Below are positions 1 through 9,952 of a stretch of 64,000 nt of DNA, piece by piece. Numbering within the stretch: the first letter of the stretch is position 1; each line of letters opens with the position of its first letter. The notes below the pieces were generated by a model. It was not told where the DNA came from. It saw only the letters and a list, made by a program, of their open reading frames with translations, and made no database searches. A program made the translations under genes and the position numbers. The DNA is taken from contig NZ_MKJY01000144.1 of NCBI RefSeq assembly GCF_001942465.1, positions 1 through 64,000 of the forward strand, written 5' to 3'. The stretch comes from Actinomadura sp. CNU-125 (GTDB taxonomy: Bacteria > Actinomycetota > Actinomycetes > Streptosporangiales > Streptosporangiaceae).

Positions 1-123
1 AAACGCGAGCAAGGCGACAAAAACGCCTTCCAGCCCGCACGCCTCGTCGAAGGACAACGCGCCGCCGGATGGCGCGAGGCGCTCAACGAACTCGCCGTCG
101 CCTATCCGGGACGCATCAGATAA
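1..123 (+). CDS. 3' end of an unidentified protein
   Basis: Forty codons are open from the window edge to a TAA at 121-123, and they use G/C-rich third positions as a real actinomycete gene would. The visible tail is hydrophilic and ends ELAVAYPGRIR. The start lies outside the window, and too little is visible to name a family. The next gene on the same strand starts about 220 bases on, so the two could be co-transcribed. Confidence 0.5.
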   Translation, partial: KREQGDKNAFQPARLVEGQRAAGWREALNELAVAYPGRIR

Positions 124-345
124 AGCCGACTTCACCTTCTACCTGCAAGGTCATTCCACACCTGAGGTTACAAGCTCCGGCCACCCACGAGCGATGCGGC
201 GGCTCAGCCGTTGGTCGGAGACGGCGGCTGTGTCAACCGGTGAGGGCGGTGCGGCGTCTTCACCGAATAGGGACCAGTGCTTTTGGTGGGGTGTAGCGGG
301 GGTTGTGTCGTGTACGGATGGCCAGTTATCGATCCTCCTGCTGAG

Positions 346-1460
346 ATGCCTGAACGGTTGCCCCGGCTGGTTGCCGCGCCGGCATGGCTTGCGGGGAATG
401 TTGAGGTCGAGGTCGTCGGGGAGGCCTTTTACCAGGACGCGGTGTATGCCGCTGCGGCCGACTCTGGCGCTGAGGGGTTGCGGACGGCGGTGCTGGTACC
501 GGCGCCCCCGTTCTCGAAATTTCCGACCGCGGTGGCCGTCTACGTTCAGACGCACTTGGTCGGGCACCTGCCGGCCGATGTCAGCGAGCAGGTGCATCGT
601 GCGGTGCTGAACTGCGCGGGCGCTTGGGGCGGACGACTACCGTCGTGCCCGGCGGAGTTCTATGACTACGAGCATGGTCGGCAGGTGGTTCTCCTGCTCG
701 ATCCGCAGCCGTTGGGTCTGCCGCATGAGTTGCTGGTTAAGGTGCCGGAGATGGCCAAGACCGTCGCTGGCCTGTTCTGGCTGCTCGACCAGCCCGCGCC
801 GCTCCTGAACGGCCATCACCCGACGGCGCGAGGCCAACTTGAGGCCGTCGAGACCGAATGCGCTGCCGAGACCGCGACGCGCTTCGAAGACCGGTCGCCT
901 CGCGTCTGGCCGAGTCTGGAACGCAGGGCCGGCAGGCTGGTCGGCGACTTGGGTGCGGCGGCGGACCCGTGGGCGGCGCGCGCGTGGCTGGCACTGGCGC
1001 GCTGCACCCGGTTCCAGAAGGGACGGCGCGACGACACGCTGCGGGCCTACTTCAACGCGCTGCACCTGGACCGTACCAATACCGACGCCAGGGAGGCGGC
1101 AACCTGCGCGCCTTCAGTAGACCGACCCTGCGGGCGGCCCTGGAGAACATGGCGATAAGTCGGAACGATCGGGGATTGGTCGCCGCTCTGGCCGCTGACG
1201 CGGGACTGCGCGAGGAGAAGGAGGGCGACCTGGAGAAGGCGATCGTCTCCTACCGCAGAGCCGTCGCCGCTGGCAGCACCGACGCGAAGGTCATCGACCG
1301 GCTCACCATCTGGCTTGTCAAGCAAGACCTCTACGCCGAAGCGGCCGCAGCGCTCACCCAAGCCTTGCGCAATCCGGCCGAGGCCGCGACCAGACAAGAC
1401 CGGCTCCGCAAACGCCTCGAGCGATGCCAGCGCGAACTTTCACGGTCGAGTAAGCCCTGA
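346..1460 (+). pseudogene. HIRAN-like domain plus TPR repeats, frameshifted
   Basis: The first part, from the ATG at 346, reads MPERLPRLVAAP and then VEVVGEAFYQDAV followed by AVAVYVQTHLVGHLP. This is the pattern of a HIRAN-like domain, a small fold that binds DNA ends or stalled forks in helicase-linked proteins. After about residue 200 come TPR-like helices (WLALARCTRFQKGRRDD). The frame is then lost near 1090-1105, and the next frame carries on with LRAALENMAI, a second TPR-like stretch (EGDLEKAIVSYRRAVA) and the stop at 1460. One missing base explains the break. GTG codons at 277 and 310 are alternative starts. The family assignment is from motifs only; a role in the defence island is inferred from position. 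Confidence 0.6.
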
Positions 1461-1919
1461 GCCCCTCTGGTAACGACGATGCCAGTGCGTTGAAAGAACT
1501 GCACCCTTTTTCGCATCAGGCTTCAGGCTGAGCGGCGGCTGGCCGAGGCGAAGGAAGGGCCGCTCTTCAGGAACTGCCTCAGGACTCGCCCCGGTTCCAC
1601 CAACGGCCGGTACAAAACACTCGGCGCGAGTATCCCACCGAGTCGGGTAAAAGCGTGCGCGCTCGGCCGACAGGGCTGCCGGGCAGTAACCGTCGACGTC
1701 GCTGATCGGCGTATCGCCGGTGTCCGGGTGATGGCCACTGACGACGTGGGCTGAATCGGCCTACCAGGTGAACATCACCCGGCTCCTGCGCCCTGCTCGT
1801 CCTGACCACCAGCCACGTTACCCGGTGACGAATGATCAAAACCTCGAAACCGCCGGCCAAGCAACACGAGCACCCCCGGCCACACCAGCCTCTGACCAGC
1901 ATTTCAGGATGGCGCTACT
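1461..1919. other. no gene recognised
   Basis: About 460 bases between two convergent genes. Short open frames exist on both strands, but none has a ribosome-binding site with a plausible protein, and I see no strong hairpin or repeat. Confidence 0.5.
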
Positions 1920-3221
1920 TCAGCGAACAGACTCGCCGGGCCCGGCAAGCTCTTCGGTCAGGGTCCGGAGCGATTGAAGACTCGTGGCCGCCTGGTCCAT
2001 AATTCGGGAGATCCTGTTGGTAGCTGCCGTGAGTTGCCCCAGGCGGTCGTCCAGCTTCTTCTCCGCGTGGGACTGAACCCGAGCGTCGACACCTCCGGCA
2101 ACGGACGGGATCAGGGTGGCAACAGCGGCGACAGTAGCCACGGGGATCGGGGCGGGGACTCCAGGGACCCGAATCATCCTCGTTCCTGCCAGTTGGCGCG
2201 CGGTGCAAAAGGCTCCCGGGGTGGCTCTTACCGCAGGAAGTACCCAGTTCCCGCGCTCGGGCCGGAACAGGGCACGGAGACTCTCCTCAAGCCGGCCGAG
2301 CTGGTTATGTACGTCTTCGATCTCAGTGCGGAACCGGTCTGCATACTTGGTGGTCAACTCGGTGTGGGTACAGGCGCCGTCAGGGTCGTTCTCATGATGG
2401 GCGAGGGCGACCCGGGCGAGTCCTAGTTGGACCGAAGCCGCATAGACTTTTCCCAGCAGGTCAAGGTACAGCATCGCCCCCTCCACCGCCCCTTCGCTCA
2501 CCCTCTGCGCCTGGTGTGGGTTTCCCTGCTGCGCGGCATGCTCCAACTTCCTCACCGCATCCGAGAGATGTTCCATGCACTTGTGCCTTGCGTCACCCAG
2601 GCTGTTCGTGATGATCGCGAACCTGCTTGCCTCGATGTCGCCTTTGCCGTATTCACGAAGCTGCGCAACCAGATCCTCGACCTGCTCGACTACATTCTTG
2701 ACAGCCCCCTTCTGGTCGGACTGCAGGTGATCGAAGATGTCGTTCACCGCCTGCCGGATGGCTTTGATGTCCCGGGCCATCTCGGCTGCCTGAACTTGAG
2801 TCGCGATCGCACCCAAGATGGCTGCCCCATTCGTCATCACGGCAACACTCGTTGCTGGGCGAATCCGCATCAGACGTGCGAACTGGCCTCCATCGCGGAG
2901 ATTGGCCTGCACCCATCCCCCTTCCTCGGTGACCGCCTTGAAACCGCTCTTCCACATCGCGTGAGAGGTCGGGTCGAGTTCGACCAGACGGCCGGTCAGA
3001 CGCTGAGCCTCGATAAACGCCTTGGTGCCAACATCCAGTGTTCGCAGGAGAGACGCCGATTCACTGTGGGTGAGGTCGGAGATCCAGCGCCCCCAGCGTG
3101 AACGCTCCGGCCTGGAAGGAGCACCGAAGATGACTGCTTGATCGTCAGTCAATCGGACGACAATCTCTTCGGGCTCTTCCTCGGCGCCATCGCGCCCATC
3201 CCACTCGACTGGCTTCGACAT
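1920..3221 (-). CDS. unknown helical protein beside mcrBC
   Basis: A 433-residue protein with ATG at 3221. It begins acidic (GAEEEPEEIVVRL), then has a small-residue hydrophobic stretch (TNGAAILGAIATQVQAAEMA, near residue 135) followed by long amphipathic helices (AIRQAVNDIFDHL, VVEQVEDLVAQLREY, TEIEDVHNQLGRLEESL). A second alanine/valine-rich stretch (VATVAAVATLIP) and another helix close the protein. The architecture suggests a coiled-coil protein able to touch membrane or form oligomers, but I recognise no family. It lies on the same strand as mcrB and mcrC, downstream of them and beyond a strong hairpin terminator, so it is probably transcribed separately. A relation to restriction is guesswork from position. 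Confidence 0.7.
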   Translation of the reverse strand: MSKPVEWDGRDGAEEEPEEIVVRLTDDQAVIFGAPSRPERSRWGRWISDLTHSESASLLRTLDVGTKAFIEAQRLTGRLVELDPTSHAMWKSGFKAVTEEGGWVQANLRDGGQFARLMRIRPATSVAVMTNGAAILGAIATQVQAAEMARDIKAIRQAVNDIFDHLQSDQKGAVKNVVEQVEDLVAQLREYGKGDIEASRFAIITNSLGDARHKCMEHLSDAVRKLEHAAQQGNPHQAQRVSEGAVEGAMLYLDLLGKVYAASVQLGLARVALAHHENDPDGACTHTELTTKYADRFRTEIEDVHNQLGRLEESLRALFRPERGNWVLPAVRATPGAFCTARQLAGTRMIRVPGVPAPIPVATVAAVATLIPSVAGGVDARVQSHAEKKLDDRLGQLTAATNRISRIMDQAATSLQSLRTLTEELAGPGESVR

Positions 3222-3433
3222 GCGGTCGAGTGTAGGCCTATATCCCTATAGGGCAAAGCAAATCAGCATCACCACCTGGCGCGCTGCCGCCGGAAGGGCG
3301 ATCGGGGTCGCCGGTTGTGGAGATGGCCTGCCCCGCGCCCTGGCGTTGACCTACACCAGCGTGATACGAGGTTTTCCGTCCGTCCCAGGGCGGGTTCACC
3401 TAAGAGGGGAAGTATCCCCCGTACAGGCGTAGA

Positions 3434-3478
3434 AGGGGGCACAATCCTGCAAAGACGACTTTTTTGCAGGTGCCCCCT
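3434..3478 (-). terminator. hairpin terminator after mcrC
   Basis: AGGGGGCA (3434-3441) pairs with TGCCCCCT (3471-3478), and the inner CCTGCAAA pairs with TTTGCAGG, leaving a four-base bulge. The stem starts three bases past the mcrC stop on the minus strand. The run of A/T inside the loop differs from a classical terminator tail, but the stem is strong and the placement fits the end of the mcrB-mcrC operon. Confidence 0.7.
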
Positions 3479-3480
3479 CA

Positions 3481-4638
3481 TTAGTGTTCGTTCCACATCC
3501 TGTGGGCCAGTGCCGCGAGTTGGGCGAGGAGGTCGGCGGGGGATGCGGTGAGGTTGAGGGCTACGGGAGTGATCGTGATGTCGCTGTTGCGGATGTGGCG
3601 AGGGGCGAGAGGCGTGGAGCCACTGGCGTACACGAGCCAGCCGCGTTTCAGGGCGAAGATGGTGCAGTAGGCAAGCATCTGCTGGTGGTCGTTGGAGCGG
3701 GCGTCGGTCTTGTACTTCGCGTCGGCGACCAGGACGGGGCGGTCGCCGACGAGGTGCAGAAGGTCAGGGCGGAGGGGGACTCGGCGTTCTTCGTCCAGGT
3801 AGGTCGGGTATTGGGCCTCGGTGCGGCCGGGGCGGTCACGAAGAGCTTCGATCAGCGCGGTCGTCACGAAGTCCTCGAAGACCGTTGGCATGTTCGCCAC
3901 GAACGCCGCGATGGGTGTCCGGCCGGGAAGAGTTTCGACGGATTGGTTGCGTAGGACCAGTTCGGCGAGCCGCAGCGCCGCGATGTAGCGGCGGTTCAGC
4001 CGTGTCTCGCGCCACGGTGAAATCGGCGCGCTGGGGACTGGCAAGGTGACACCGTCGAGCCGGGAGTCGAGGTGGAGTAGACGTGACCTGGTCTCCCACC
4101 GCAGACGGGGTATCGCCGCAGCTCGTCGCAGCGCCGCCCGCAGGATCCGGTTCTCGGTGATGTCCGGAGAGTAGTCGTCGTGTGTGACTTCTATCGGGAT
4201 CGGCAGCAGCGGTCGCCGGGACCACTGGTCGGCGAGCCGGGGCCGTCCGCGGATGACCGTCAGCGACTCCTCGCGGGTCACGTACCCCTGAAGGATTCCG
4301 TCCCGCAATACTCGCGCGGCCTGCCTGCTCAGCGCTTCGGCGACAGCCGCCAGCGGATCGAGGTCGGCGGTGCCCTCGACGTGCTCAATGCGGAAACCGG
4401 GGTTCGCGGCGTGGCCCAAGAGGAACAGGAGGCGCGCGACTCCCGTTTTGGGTTCGACGACGACATCGGTTCCGCCCACCCTGACCGCACCGACCATCAT
4501 CGGCACCGGCCGTATCGACCAGCGGCCGGGACCTGCGGGAGTCGCCTCGACGAGTCCGGACCGGTGGAGGGCACCGGCCGTTTCCGCGTCGAGAGCGGCC
4601 GCCACGGCACTGCCGTTCTCGGTCAGGCGTAGTGTCAT
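3481..4638 (-). CDS. mcrC: McrC, nuclease subunit of type IV restriction
   Basis: A 385-residue protein of the McrC family, the endonuclease partner that couples to McrB and cleaves DNA carrying modified bases. The C-terminal half holds the PD-(D/E)xK site: RPDLLHL, then VADAKYK near residue 307, the Asp-Ala-Lys core that binds metal. The N-terminal half (GRPRLADQW, ITENRILRAALRRA) is typical of the McrB-binding part. Length is normal. The start ATG at 4638 overlaps the mcrB stop by four bases (ATGA), so translation is coupled. A strong hairpin follows the gene. Nothing looks broken. Confidence 0.93.
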   Translation of the reverse strand: MTLRLTENGSAVAAALDAETAGALHRSGLVEATPAGPGRWSIRPVPMMVGAVRVGGTDVVVEPKTGVARLLFLLGHAANPGFRIEHVEGTADLDPLAAVAEALSRQAARVLRDGILQGYVTREESLTVIRGRPRLADQWSRRPLLPIPIEVTHDDYSPDITENRILRAALRRAAAIPRLRWETRSRLLHLDSRLDGVTLPVPSAPISPWRETRLNRRYIAALRLAELVLRNQSVETLPGRTPIAAFVANMPTVFEDFVTTALIEALRDRPGRTEAQYPTYLDEERRVPLRPDLLHLVGDRPVLVADAKYKTDARSNDHQQMLAYCTIFALKRGWLVYASGSTPLAPRHIRNSDITITPVALNLTASPADLLAQLAALAHRMWNEH

Positions 4639-6812
4639 GGTGTCTCGGCGGCGTTCGCGCGGATCGCGGCCAGCCCGAACCGCTCCCGGACCTGTCGGCG
4701 GTCCAAGGTCCCGTAGTAGTGCTCTTCCAAAAGCGGCAGGATTGAGTGCTCCCAGATCCGCTCCAGCCCGCCGGGGCGGTCGGCGCCGGGCGTCATGAGG
4801 TAGGACGGGCCGATCCGGTGGTCGCGATCTTCAATCTCGCCGTTGAGCGCGGTCAGGAGGGCCTCCCGGTCGTCTCGGTCGCGCCCGGTTGCCTTCTGCC
4901 AGCGGGCGAGAAGCCCGGAGACGGGATCGGTGTCGGGATGCAGTTCGAAGAACGCGAACCGTCTGCGCATGGCCGCGTCGACCAGTGCGATCGACCGGTC
5001 GGCCGTGTTCATCGTGGCGATGACGAAGACATTCTCGGGCAGCGTGAACGGCTCGTCCGGGGAGTACTGGAGGTGAATTGCCTCTTCGCGGTACTCCAGC
5101 AAGAAGTACAGCTCACCGAAGATCTTCGCCAGATTGCCCCGGTTGATCTCATCGATGATCAGGAAGTGCGCGCCACCGGGATTCTTGCGCGCGTCGACCG
5201 CCAGACGGCGCAGCGGGCCGGGCGTCAACGTGAACGCCACGCCCCCGTCCGGGCTCTCGATAGGCCGAAACCCCTCGACGAAGTCCTCGTAAGAGTAGGA
5301 CGGATGGAACTGCACGAGCCGGATCGCGTCGACCTCGGCGAGGTGCTCGGCGAGTTTCCGGGCGAGGAAGGTCTTGCCGGTCCCGGGCGGGCCGTGCAGG
5401 ACGATCTGCTGCCGCTCAGCGAGGACCTCGACGAGCTCGGTGATCCAGCCGGGATCGTAAAGGACGTCTTCGGCCAGCCGCGCCGCGGCTTTCTCCGCAT
5501 CGAGCAGCGGGGCGGTGCCGGCGCCGGACGCAGGGGCCGGGTCGTCGGCGGCGCCTTCGACGAGGTCAAGGAGATGCGCCTCGAAGGAGGTCAGGTCGAT
5601 GATCGTGCCTGGACGGGACGCGGAGGCAACAAGGTCGCGCCGCACCTCTGTGACGATCTTGGGCGACCATGCGACCGTGCGCGCGAACACGCCACCATGG
5701 ACCTCGGACGCGATGGTCTCGCCGGTGATCTGTCCGACGTGCAGGACGCCGTGCTCGTAGGTCACGATGAGGTCGTCGACCTTCATGCGATTGCAGAAGA
5801 TGTCGAACTCGGTCACGAGTTCCAGGCGCTCAACGTAGTTTTCATGCCGGTAAGCCTCTTCGACCGCCGTGCGGATCTCCGCCTTGCCCGTGCCCCGCTC
5901 GGGGAGGGCCAGATGTGTGGCGGGGATCGAGACCAGCCCGTCCTCCTGCCATCGCTCGCCGGCTCCGGTGGGCCTGGGGCGGACAAGCCAGGCACGGCGG
6001 CCTTCGTCGCGGTGCCGTTGCCACTGCGACCGGTATGGCTCGTTGTAATAGTCGACCGGCGTGCCCGCCTTCTCGTTCTGTCGGATGCGGATCTTCAGCA
6101 GGTCGCGGTCGAGGGATACGGCGTCACGACCTGCAGACTCCCCGATCTCGTGCAGGAACGCCTCGCGGATCCACCGCTTGTGGTCCTGATTGGCGATCGG
6201 GAAGAACGTGCGAGGGAAAGCCAGGTAGAGCAGCGCGTTGCGGATGCCCGGCTGGTCGATGGGCATCGCGGCGACGACCTCGCGAAACCGCCAGGGCTCG
6301 TCCAACGCGGCCTGACGGACTTCTTCCGGCTGCTCCCACCAGTGCGCCAAAAACGACAGCAGCCAGCCGACCTGATTCCAGATCTGGATGAGGAACCCGA
6401 CACCGCCGTTGAACACCCCGGGCTGACCGAGCGCTTCGTCCAGGTCCGCAGGAAGCGCAGGGGGCCGCTCGGCCCACCCGAGCACCTCCTCGATCCGTCT
6501 GCGCTTGGTGTCAGGCTTGAGGTTCGTCAGCGGCACGGCCTGCAGGAACAGCAGCTCTGCGCAGAGGAGAACGGTGGCCCTGGACGCCCCCTCGAGCTGT
6601 GCCTTCAGCTTCACCATGAACGAACCGCTGCCCTCATCCGCCTTGTCGATGATCCGGTGCCGCAGGTCAGCGGCCGCCTCCGGTGACCAGGCCGGCTCAG
6701 CGATGTCCAGGGCCGACAGCCCCGAGGCCAGCCCGTTCCGAAGAACATGGCGGGCTGCCCGTTCGACCACTGGATCGCCCCACGCCTGCTCGTCGTCCAC
6801 CGTGCCTCCCAC
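4635..6812 (-). CDS. mcrB: McrB, AAA+ GTPase of type IV restriction
   Basis: A 725-residue protein. The C-terminal AAA+ domain has Walker A GPPGTGKTF near residue 475, Walker B FLIIDEINR near 550 and the McrB signature MNTADRS near 600, followed by the arginine-rich MRRRFAFFEL. This motor uses GTP in the characterised homologue and drives McrC cleavage. The middle part (about residues 270-420: RRAWLVRP, then FDIFCNRMKVDDLIVTY and LHVGQITGE) resembles an EVE/PUA-like modified-base reader, the likely target-recognition module. The N-terminal 250 residues are helical (GVFNGGVGFLIQIWNQ, AFPRTFFPIANQDHKRW). The start at 6812 is the first ATG. It sits first in a two-gene operon with mcrC. Confidence 0.93.
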   Translation of the reverse strand: MGGTVDDEQAWGDPVVERAARHVLRNGLASGLSALDIAEPAWSPEAAADLRHRIIDKADEGSGSFMVKLKAQLEGASRATVLLCAELLFLQAVPLTNLKPDTKRRRIEEVLGWAERPPALPADLDEALGQPGVFNGGVGFLIQIWNQVGWLLSFLAHWWEQPEEVRQAALDEPWRFREVVAAMPIDQPGIRNALLYLAFPRTFFPIANQDHKRWIREAFLHEIGESAGRDAVSLDRDLLKIRIRQNEKAGTPVDYYNEPYRSQWQRHRDEGRRAWLVRPRPTGAGERWQEDGLVSIPATHLALPERGTGKAEIRTAVEEAYRHENYVERLELVTEFDIFCNRMKVDDLIVTYEHGVLHVGQITGETIASEVHGGVFARTVAWSPKIVTEVRRDLVASASRPGTIIDLTSFEAHLLDLVEGAADDPAPASGAGTAPLLDAEKAAARLAEDVLYDPGWITELVEVLAERQQIVLHGPPGTGKTFLARKLAEHLAEVDAIRLVQFHPSYSYEDFVEGFRPIESPDGGVAFTLTPGPLRRLAVDARKNPGGAHFLIIDEINRGNLAKIFGELYFLLEYREEAIHLQYSPDEPFTLPENVFVIATMNTADRSIALVDAAMRRRFAFFELHPDTDPVSGLLARWQKATGRDRDDREALLTALNGEIEDRDHRIGPSYLMTPGADRPGGLERIWEHSILPLLEEHYYGTLDRRQVRERFGLAAIRANAAETP

Positions 6813-7113
6813 GCGTTGTTAGACCCCCTCCTCGGGATCCAACCACCCCGTCCGATGCGGTGCGGGGAAGACGAGAACTGAGCCTTCGACCGGAGCGCGG
6901 GCGCCCACGGTGGCCTCATTCGAGCACGCCGCAGGACGTCGCCCTTGGTGCCCTTCCAAAGCACCACCTTGTCACCGCCCGGCGAGACATGCCAGCGCCG
7001 ACGCGCCACTCGATCGCGGTGATGCCATGCCCTATGAAGGCTTCACTGGCTTCGCCGCCACTCATTTATGGCGGCAGTTCGTCGCCTCATTGGAGCGGAC
7101 CATCCTGGGGCGC

Positions 7114-8504
7114 ATGGGACCTTCGAGGAGTGCTGGTGGGGTGTACCGGCGATGCGGTTGCGAGGATCCGCGGACCGGCCGGACGGCAGGGCGCGGCTGC
7201 CTGCGGCTGGCGGCGGAGAGCAGCCACGGCAGTTGGTATCTGCGGCTGGAACTCGGCGCCGGGTTGGATGGGCGGCGCCGAAGGGTGCGGCGGGGCGGCT
7301 TCCGAACCCGAAAGCCGCCGAGGAGGCGTTGGCGCGGCTGCGCGGCCCGACCGGGAACGCGGTGACGGTGGAGGAGTGGCTGGCGTGGTGGCTGCGGGAG
7401 CATCCGGGCGCGGCCTCGACCGTGACCGGGTACGCCGGCCACGTCCGCCTGTACCTGACTCCGCACTTGGGCGAGCTGCTGCTGGGCGAGTTGACCGTGG
7501 AGCACGTGCGCGAGATGTTCGCCCGGATCGTCCACGACCACCAGGCGGAAGGACGTCCGATCCGGCAGGCGACGCTGAACCGGATCCGCGCCACGCTGCG
7601 CAGCGCACTGAACACCGCCCTGCGGGACGGCCTCATCACCGAGAACCCGGCAGCGTTGCTTGTGCTGCCGACGGCGCGGCGGCCGCGGGCGGTGGTGTGG
7701 ACGGCCACGCGCGTCGAGCACCGGGAACGCCCCGGAGAGCGTCCGGCGGTCGCGGTCTGGACCGCCGAGCAGACCGCCGCGTTCCTGCACGCCATCGGCG
7801 GCCACCGTCTCTACGCCGCCTACCACCTGATCGCACTGTGCGGCCTGCGGCGCGGCGAGGCGGCCGGGCTGCGCTGCGTAGACGTCGACCTCGAACACGG
7901 CACCGCGACCATCGCCCAGCAGTTGCAGCGGCGGAACGGCCGCCTGCAGGCGTGCCCGCCCAAGACCGCGCACAGCGCCCGCGTCATCGCGCTGGACCGC
8001 ACCACCATCGCCGCACTGCGGGCGCACCGCGACCTGCAGCAAGCCGAGGCCGCCGCCTACGGCGACCGATACCGCGACAGCGGGTATGTGTTCACCAACC
8101 TCAACGGCGATCTGGTCTCCCCGGGGCGGCTCACGCACGTGTTCCAGCGGATGTTGGCCAAGAACCGGTTGCCCCCGGTCCGGCTGCACGACCTGCGCCA
8201 CGGCGCGGCCACCCTCGCACTGGCGGCGGGGGTGGAGTTGAAGGTGGTGCAAGAAATGCTCGGGCATTCCAGCATCGTGCTGACCGCCGACACCTACACC
8301 TCGGTGCTGCCCAAGGGCGCGCACACCGCTGCCGAGCAGGCGTGCCTGGCCTGCCGCCGCGGCGCCGCGCCAAGCGGGTGCCGGCATCAACCACGGTCAC
8401 CGACCTCGTCAATCGGGACTTCCGCCGCGACGCCCCGAAGGAGTTGTGGTTCGCCGACATCACCGCATGTGATGACAAGTAACCCCCTCGGACGGGCGCG
8501 ATGA
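7114..8504 (+). pseudogene. tyrosine site-specific integrase, frameshifted, with foreign C-terminus
   Basis: The N-terminal part (ATG 7114) reads GGVYRRCGCEDPRTGR and SSHGSWYLRLELGAG, the usual opening of actinomycete ICE/phage integrases. The frame breaks near 7315, where the sequence for RKPPRR should continue as RKAAEEALARLRGP in the next frame; one base is missing. The second part has the SAM-like core-binding region (TVEEWLAWWLREHPG) and all catalytic boxes: LRRGEAAGLR, the PKTAHSARV lysine box, HDLRHGAATL, LGHSSIVLTADTY. After about 8385 the reading frame runs into an IS3 transposase fragment, so the natural C-terminus is lost. No slippery heptamer is visible at the break. Confidence 0.8.
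8385..8482 (+). pseudogene. IS3-family transposase (OrfB) fragment
   Basis: About thirty residues in another frame read TVTDLVNRDFRRDAPKELW then FADIT, which is the start of the rve catalytic core of IS3-type OrfB (the D of ADIT is the first catalytic Asp). It stops at TAA 8480-8482 with nothing following. It overlaps the tail of the integrase in a different frame and marks an old IS insertion and deletion at the integrase end. Confidence 0.6.
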
Positions 8505-8669
8505 CCAACGCTCGTGAGCCAGTACGCACACGGAGCCACCCCGCCTGCGGGGGAGCAGCGGACCGGCCTCGCTAAGAACAGTCGCGAGGCGGGGGGCCAT
8601 CCCGCGTGCAGGTGGACCGGAGCCCCGCTTATCGGCGCGCTGCCGTGGACCTTCAGACCCGCTCTGCGC

Positions 8670-9952
8670 TCAGTACCCCTGCTCCGGGACGCTTGCCACA
8701 TGGTCCACCGGCGCGTCCAGCCATACCCGGACGACGGCGAGGTCCTCCTCGGAGAACACCGTCTCGCTGGAATCAATGCGCTCCAGGACGTTGCGTACGA
8801 ACGCCTCCCCGATCTCCTCTGCGGTCGGCGGGGGATTCTGGTGGAGCGGGGAACCACCTCTGGCCGCGCCGTTCATGACGAATCCGATGTGCTGGCGGCT
8901 CACCCGCAGGCCGTACTCCGAGAGTCTGTCCCGTGACCAGGCAGTGCACTCGGTCATGTTGAATGTGTGCTCGGATGCGTAATCGGAGAGCGCACCGTAG
9001 ACAGCGGGCCACCAGTCCTGTGGAAGTCGGGGCAGATTTATCAGGTCGCCGAGACGCTCGATGGGCTCCGGCACCGGCACTTTCTGTGTGCCGCCCTCGG
9101 GCGGCTGGTGTCGGCCCGCGTCCCACAGCAGATGCTGGGACATAGTCAGGCCCGGCAGGTTCAGGCTCGACAGCGCCCTGGCGAAGCCGCCGAGACCGAA
9201 CCAGGTCGGACCGACCGCAGCGGCGCCCAGTTCAGCGCGCACCTGCTGCGCCAGCGACGCGAGGTTGAGCGGTTCGGCGGCGCCGTTGTACTCCCGTGAA
9301 ACGATCGACCTGAAAGCCTCGTAGGCTCCGGAACTATGGGCGGGAACGGGTTCCGAATGCCCGGTGCTGTCCCCATCCGACGTGAACTCTCCGCTCGGAT
9401 CGTCGTCGAGGTCAATGGATTCGCCTTGGACGAGCGCTAGGATCTGATGACCATTGAGCACCTGGTCGGCGATCGAGGTGTACGCCGCGGCTGCGTCCAG
9501 CGGCGACATGATAAGCGTACGCCGGTCTGCGCGGCGCAGGCGTTGGAGCAGCGGTGTCATGTCGGAGTCGCCCGAGGCGATGATGAACTCGTCACACACT
9601 GGCTCCGTCGACAGCGCATCGATCGCGTCGACGACCACCCTGATGTCTGCTCCGTTCTTCGTAGCGTTGTAACGCGGGCAGTCGACGACCTCGAACCGGC
9701 CCGCACGAACGCGGCCCGGTAACGGGAGAAGTACCTACGCTCGGTACCCATCGGCACGTAACCACTGGGATTCAGGTAGCACCGCAGCACAAGCCACCGC
9801 CGCCGCACTCCAGAACCCGGAATCTCTGATAGCTGCCGCAGCCACGTTCCGGGGTCCGTCGCGAACTGCTCAGCCGCCAGCGGATCCAACTCACGCAGAC
9901 CGCTGAAAACGTTGTCGAAATCCAAATACAGTGCAGTCCGCATGTGATGCAT
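8670..9952 (-). pseudogene. NYN ribonuclease-like domain with LOTUS-type C-terminus, frameshifted
   Basis: Read from ATG 9952, the protein opens MRTALYLDFDNVFSGL, the first acidic motif of NYN/PIN-like nucleases. Near 9690 the frame breaks; restoring one base after GCCGG gives FEVVDCPRYNATKNGADIR and the later VVDAIDAL and IIASGDSDMTPLLQRL, which complete the NYN acidic site. An OST-HTH/LOTUS-like stretch follows (LNLASLAQQVRAEL, WFGLGGFARALSSL), then about 130 residues of unknown fold. NYN-LOTUS proteins act on or bind RNA. The gene stands alone, facing left, between integrase debris and the small cysteine-rich genes. A role in defence is inferred from the neighbours only. Confidence 0.75.

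Noticed and set aside
4746-6686. A 646-codon open frame on the plus strand
   Set aside because: It lies antisense to mcrB, has no ribosome-binding site and reads as low-complexity charged sequence. It is the usual G/C-rich shadow frame.
7290-7330. A programmed frameshift in the integrase
   Set aside because: No X-XXY-YYZ heptamer or following hairpin is evident, and similar single-base losses occur in many unrelated genes of the window.
7062-8390. A 442-codon minus-strand frame over the integrase
   Set aside because: It is antisense to clear integrase catalytic boxes.
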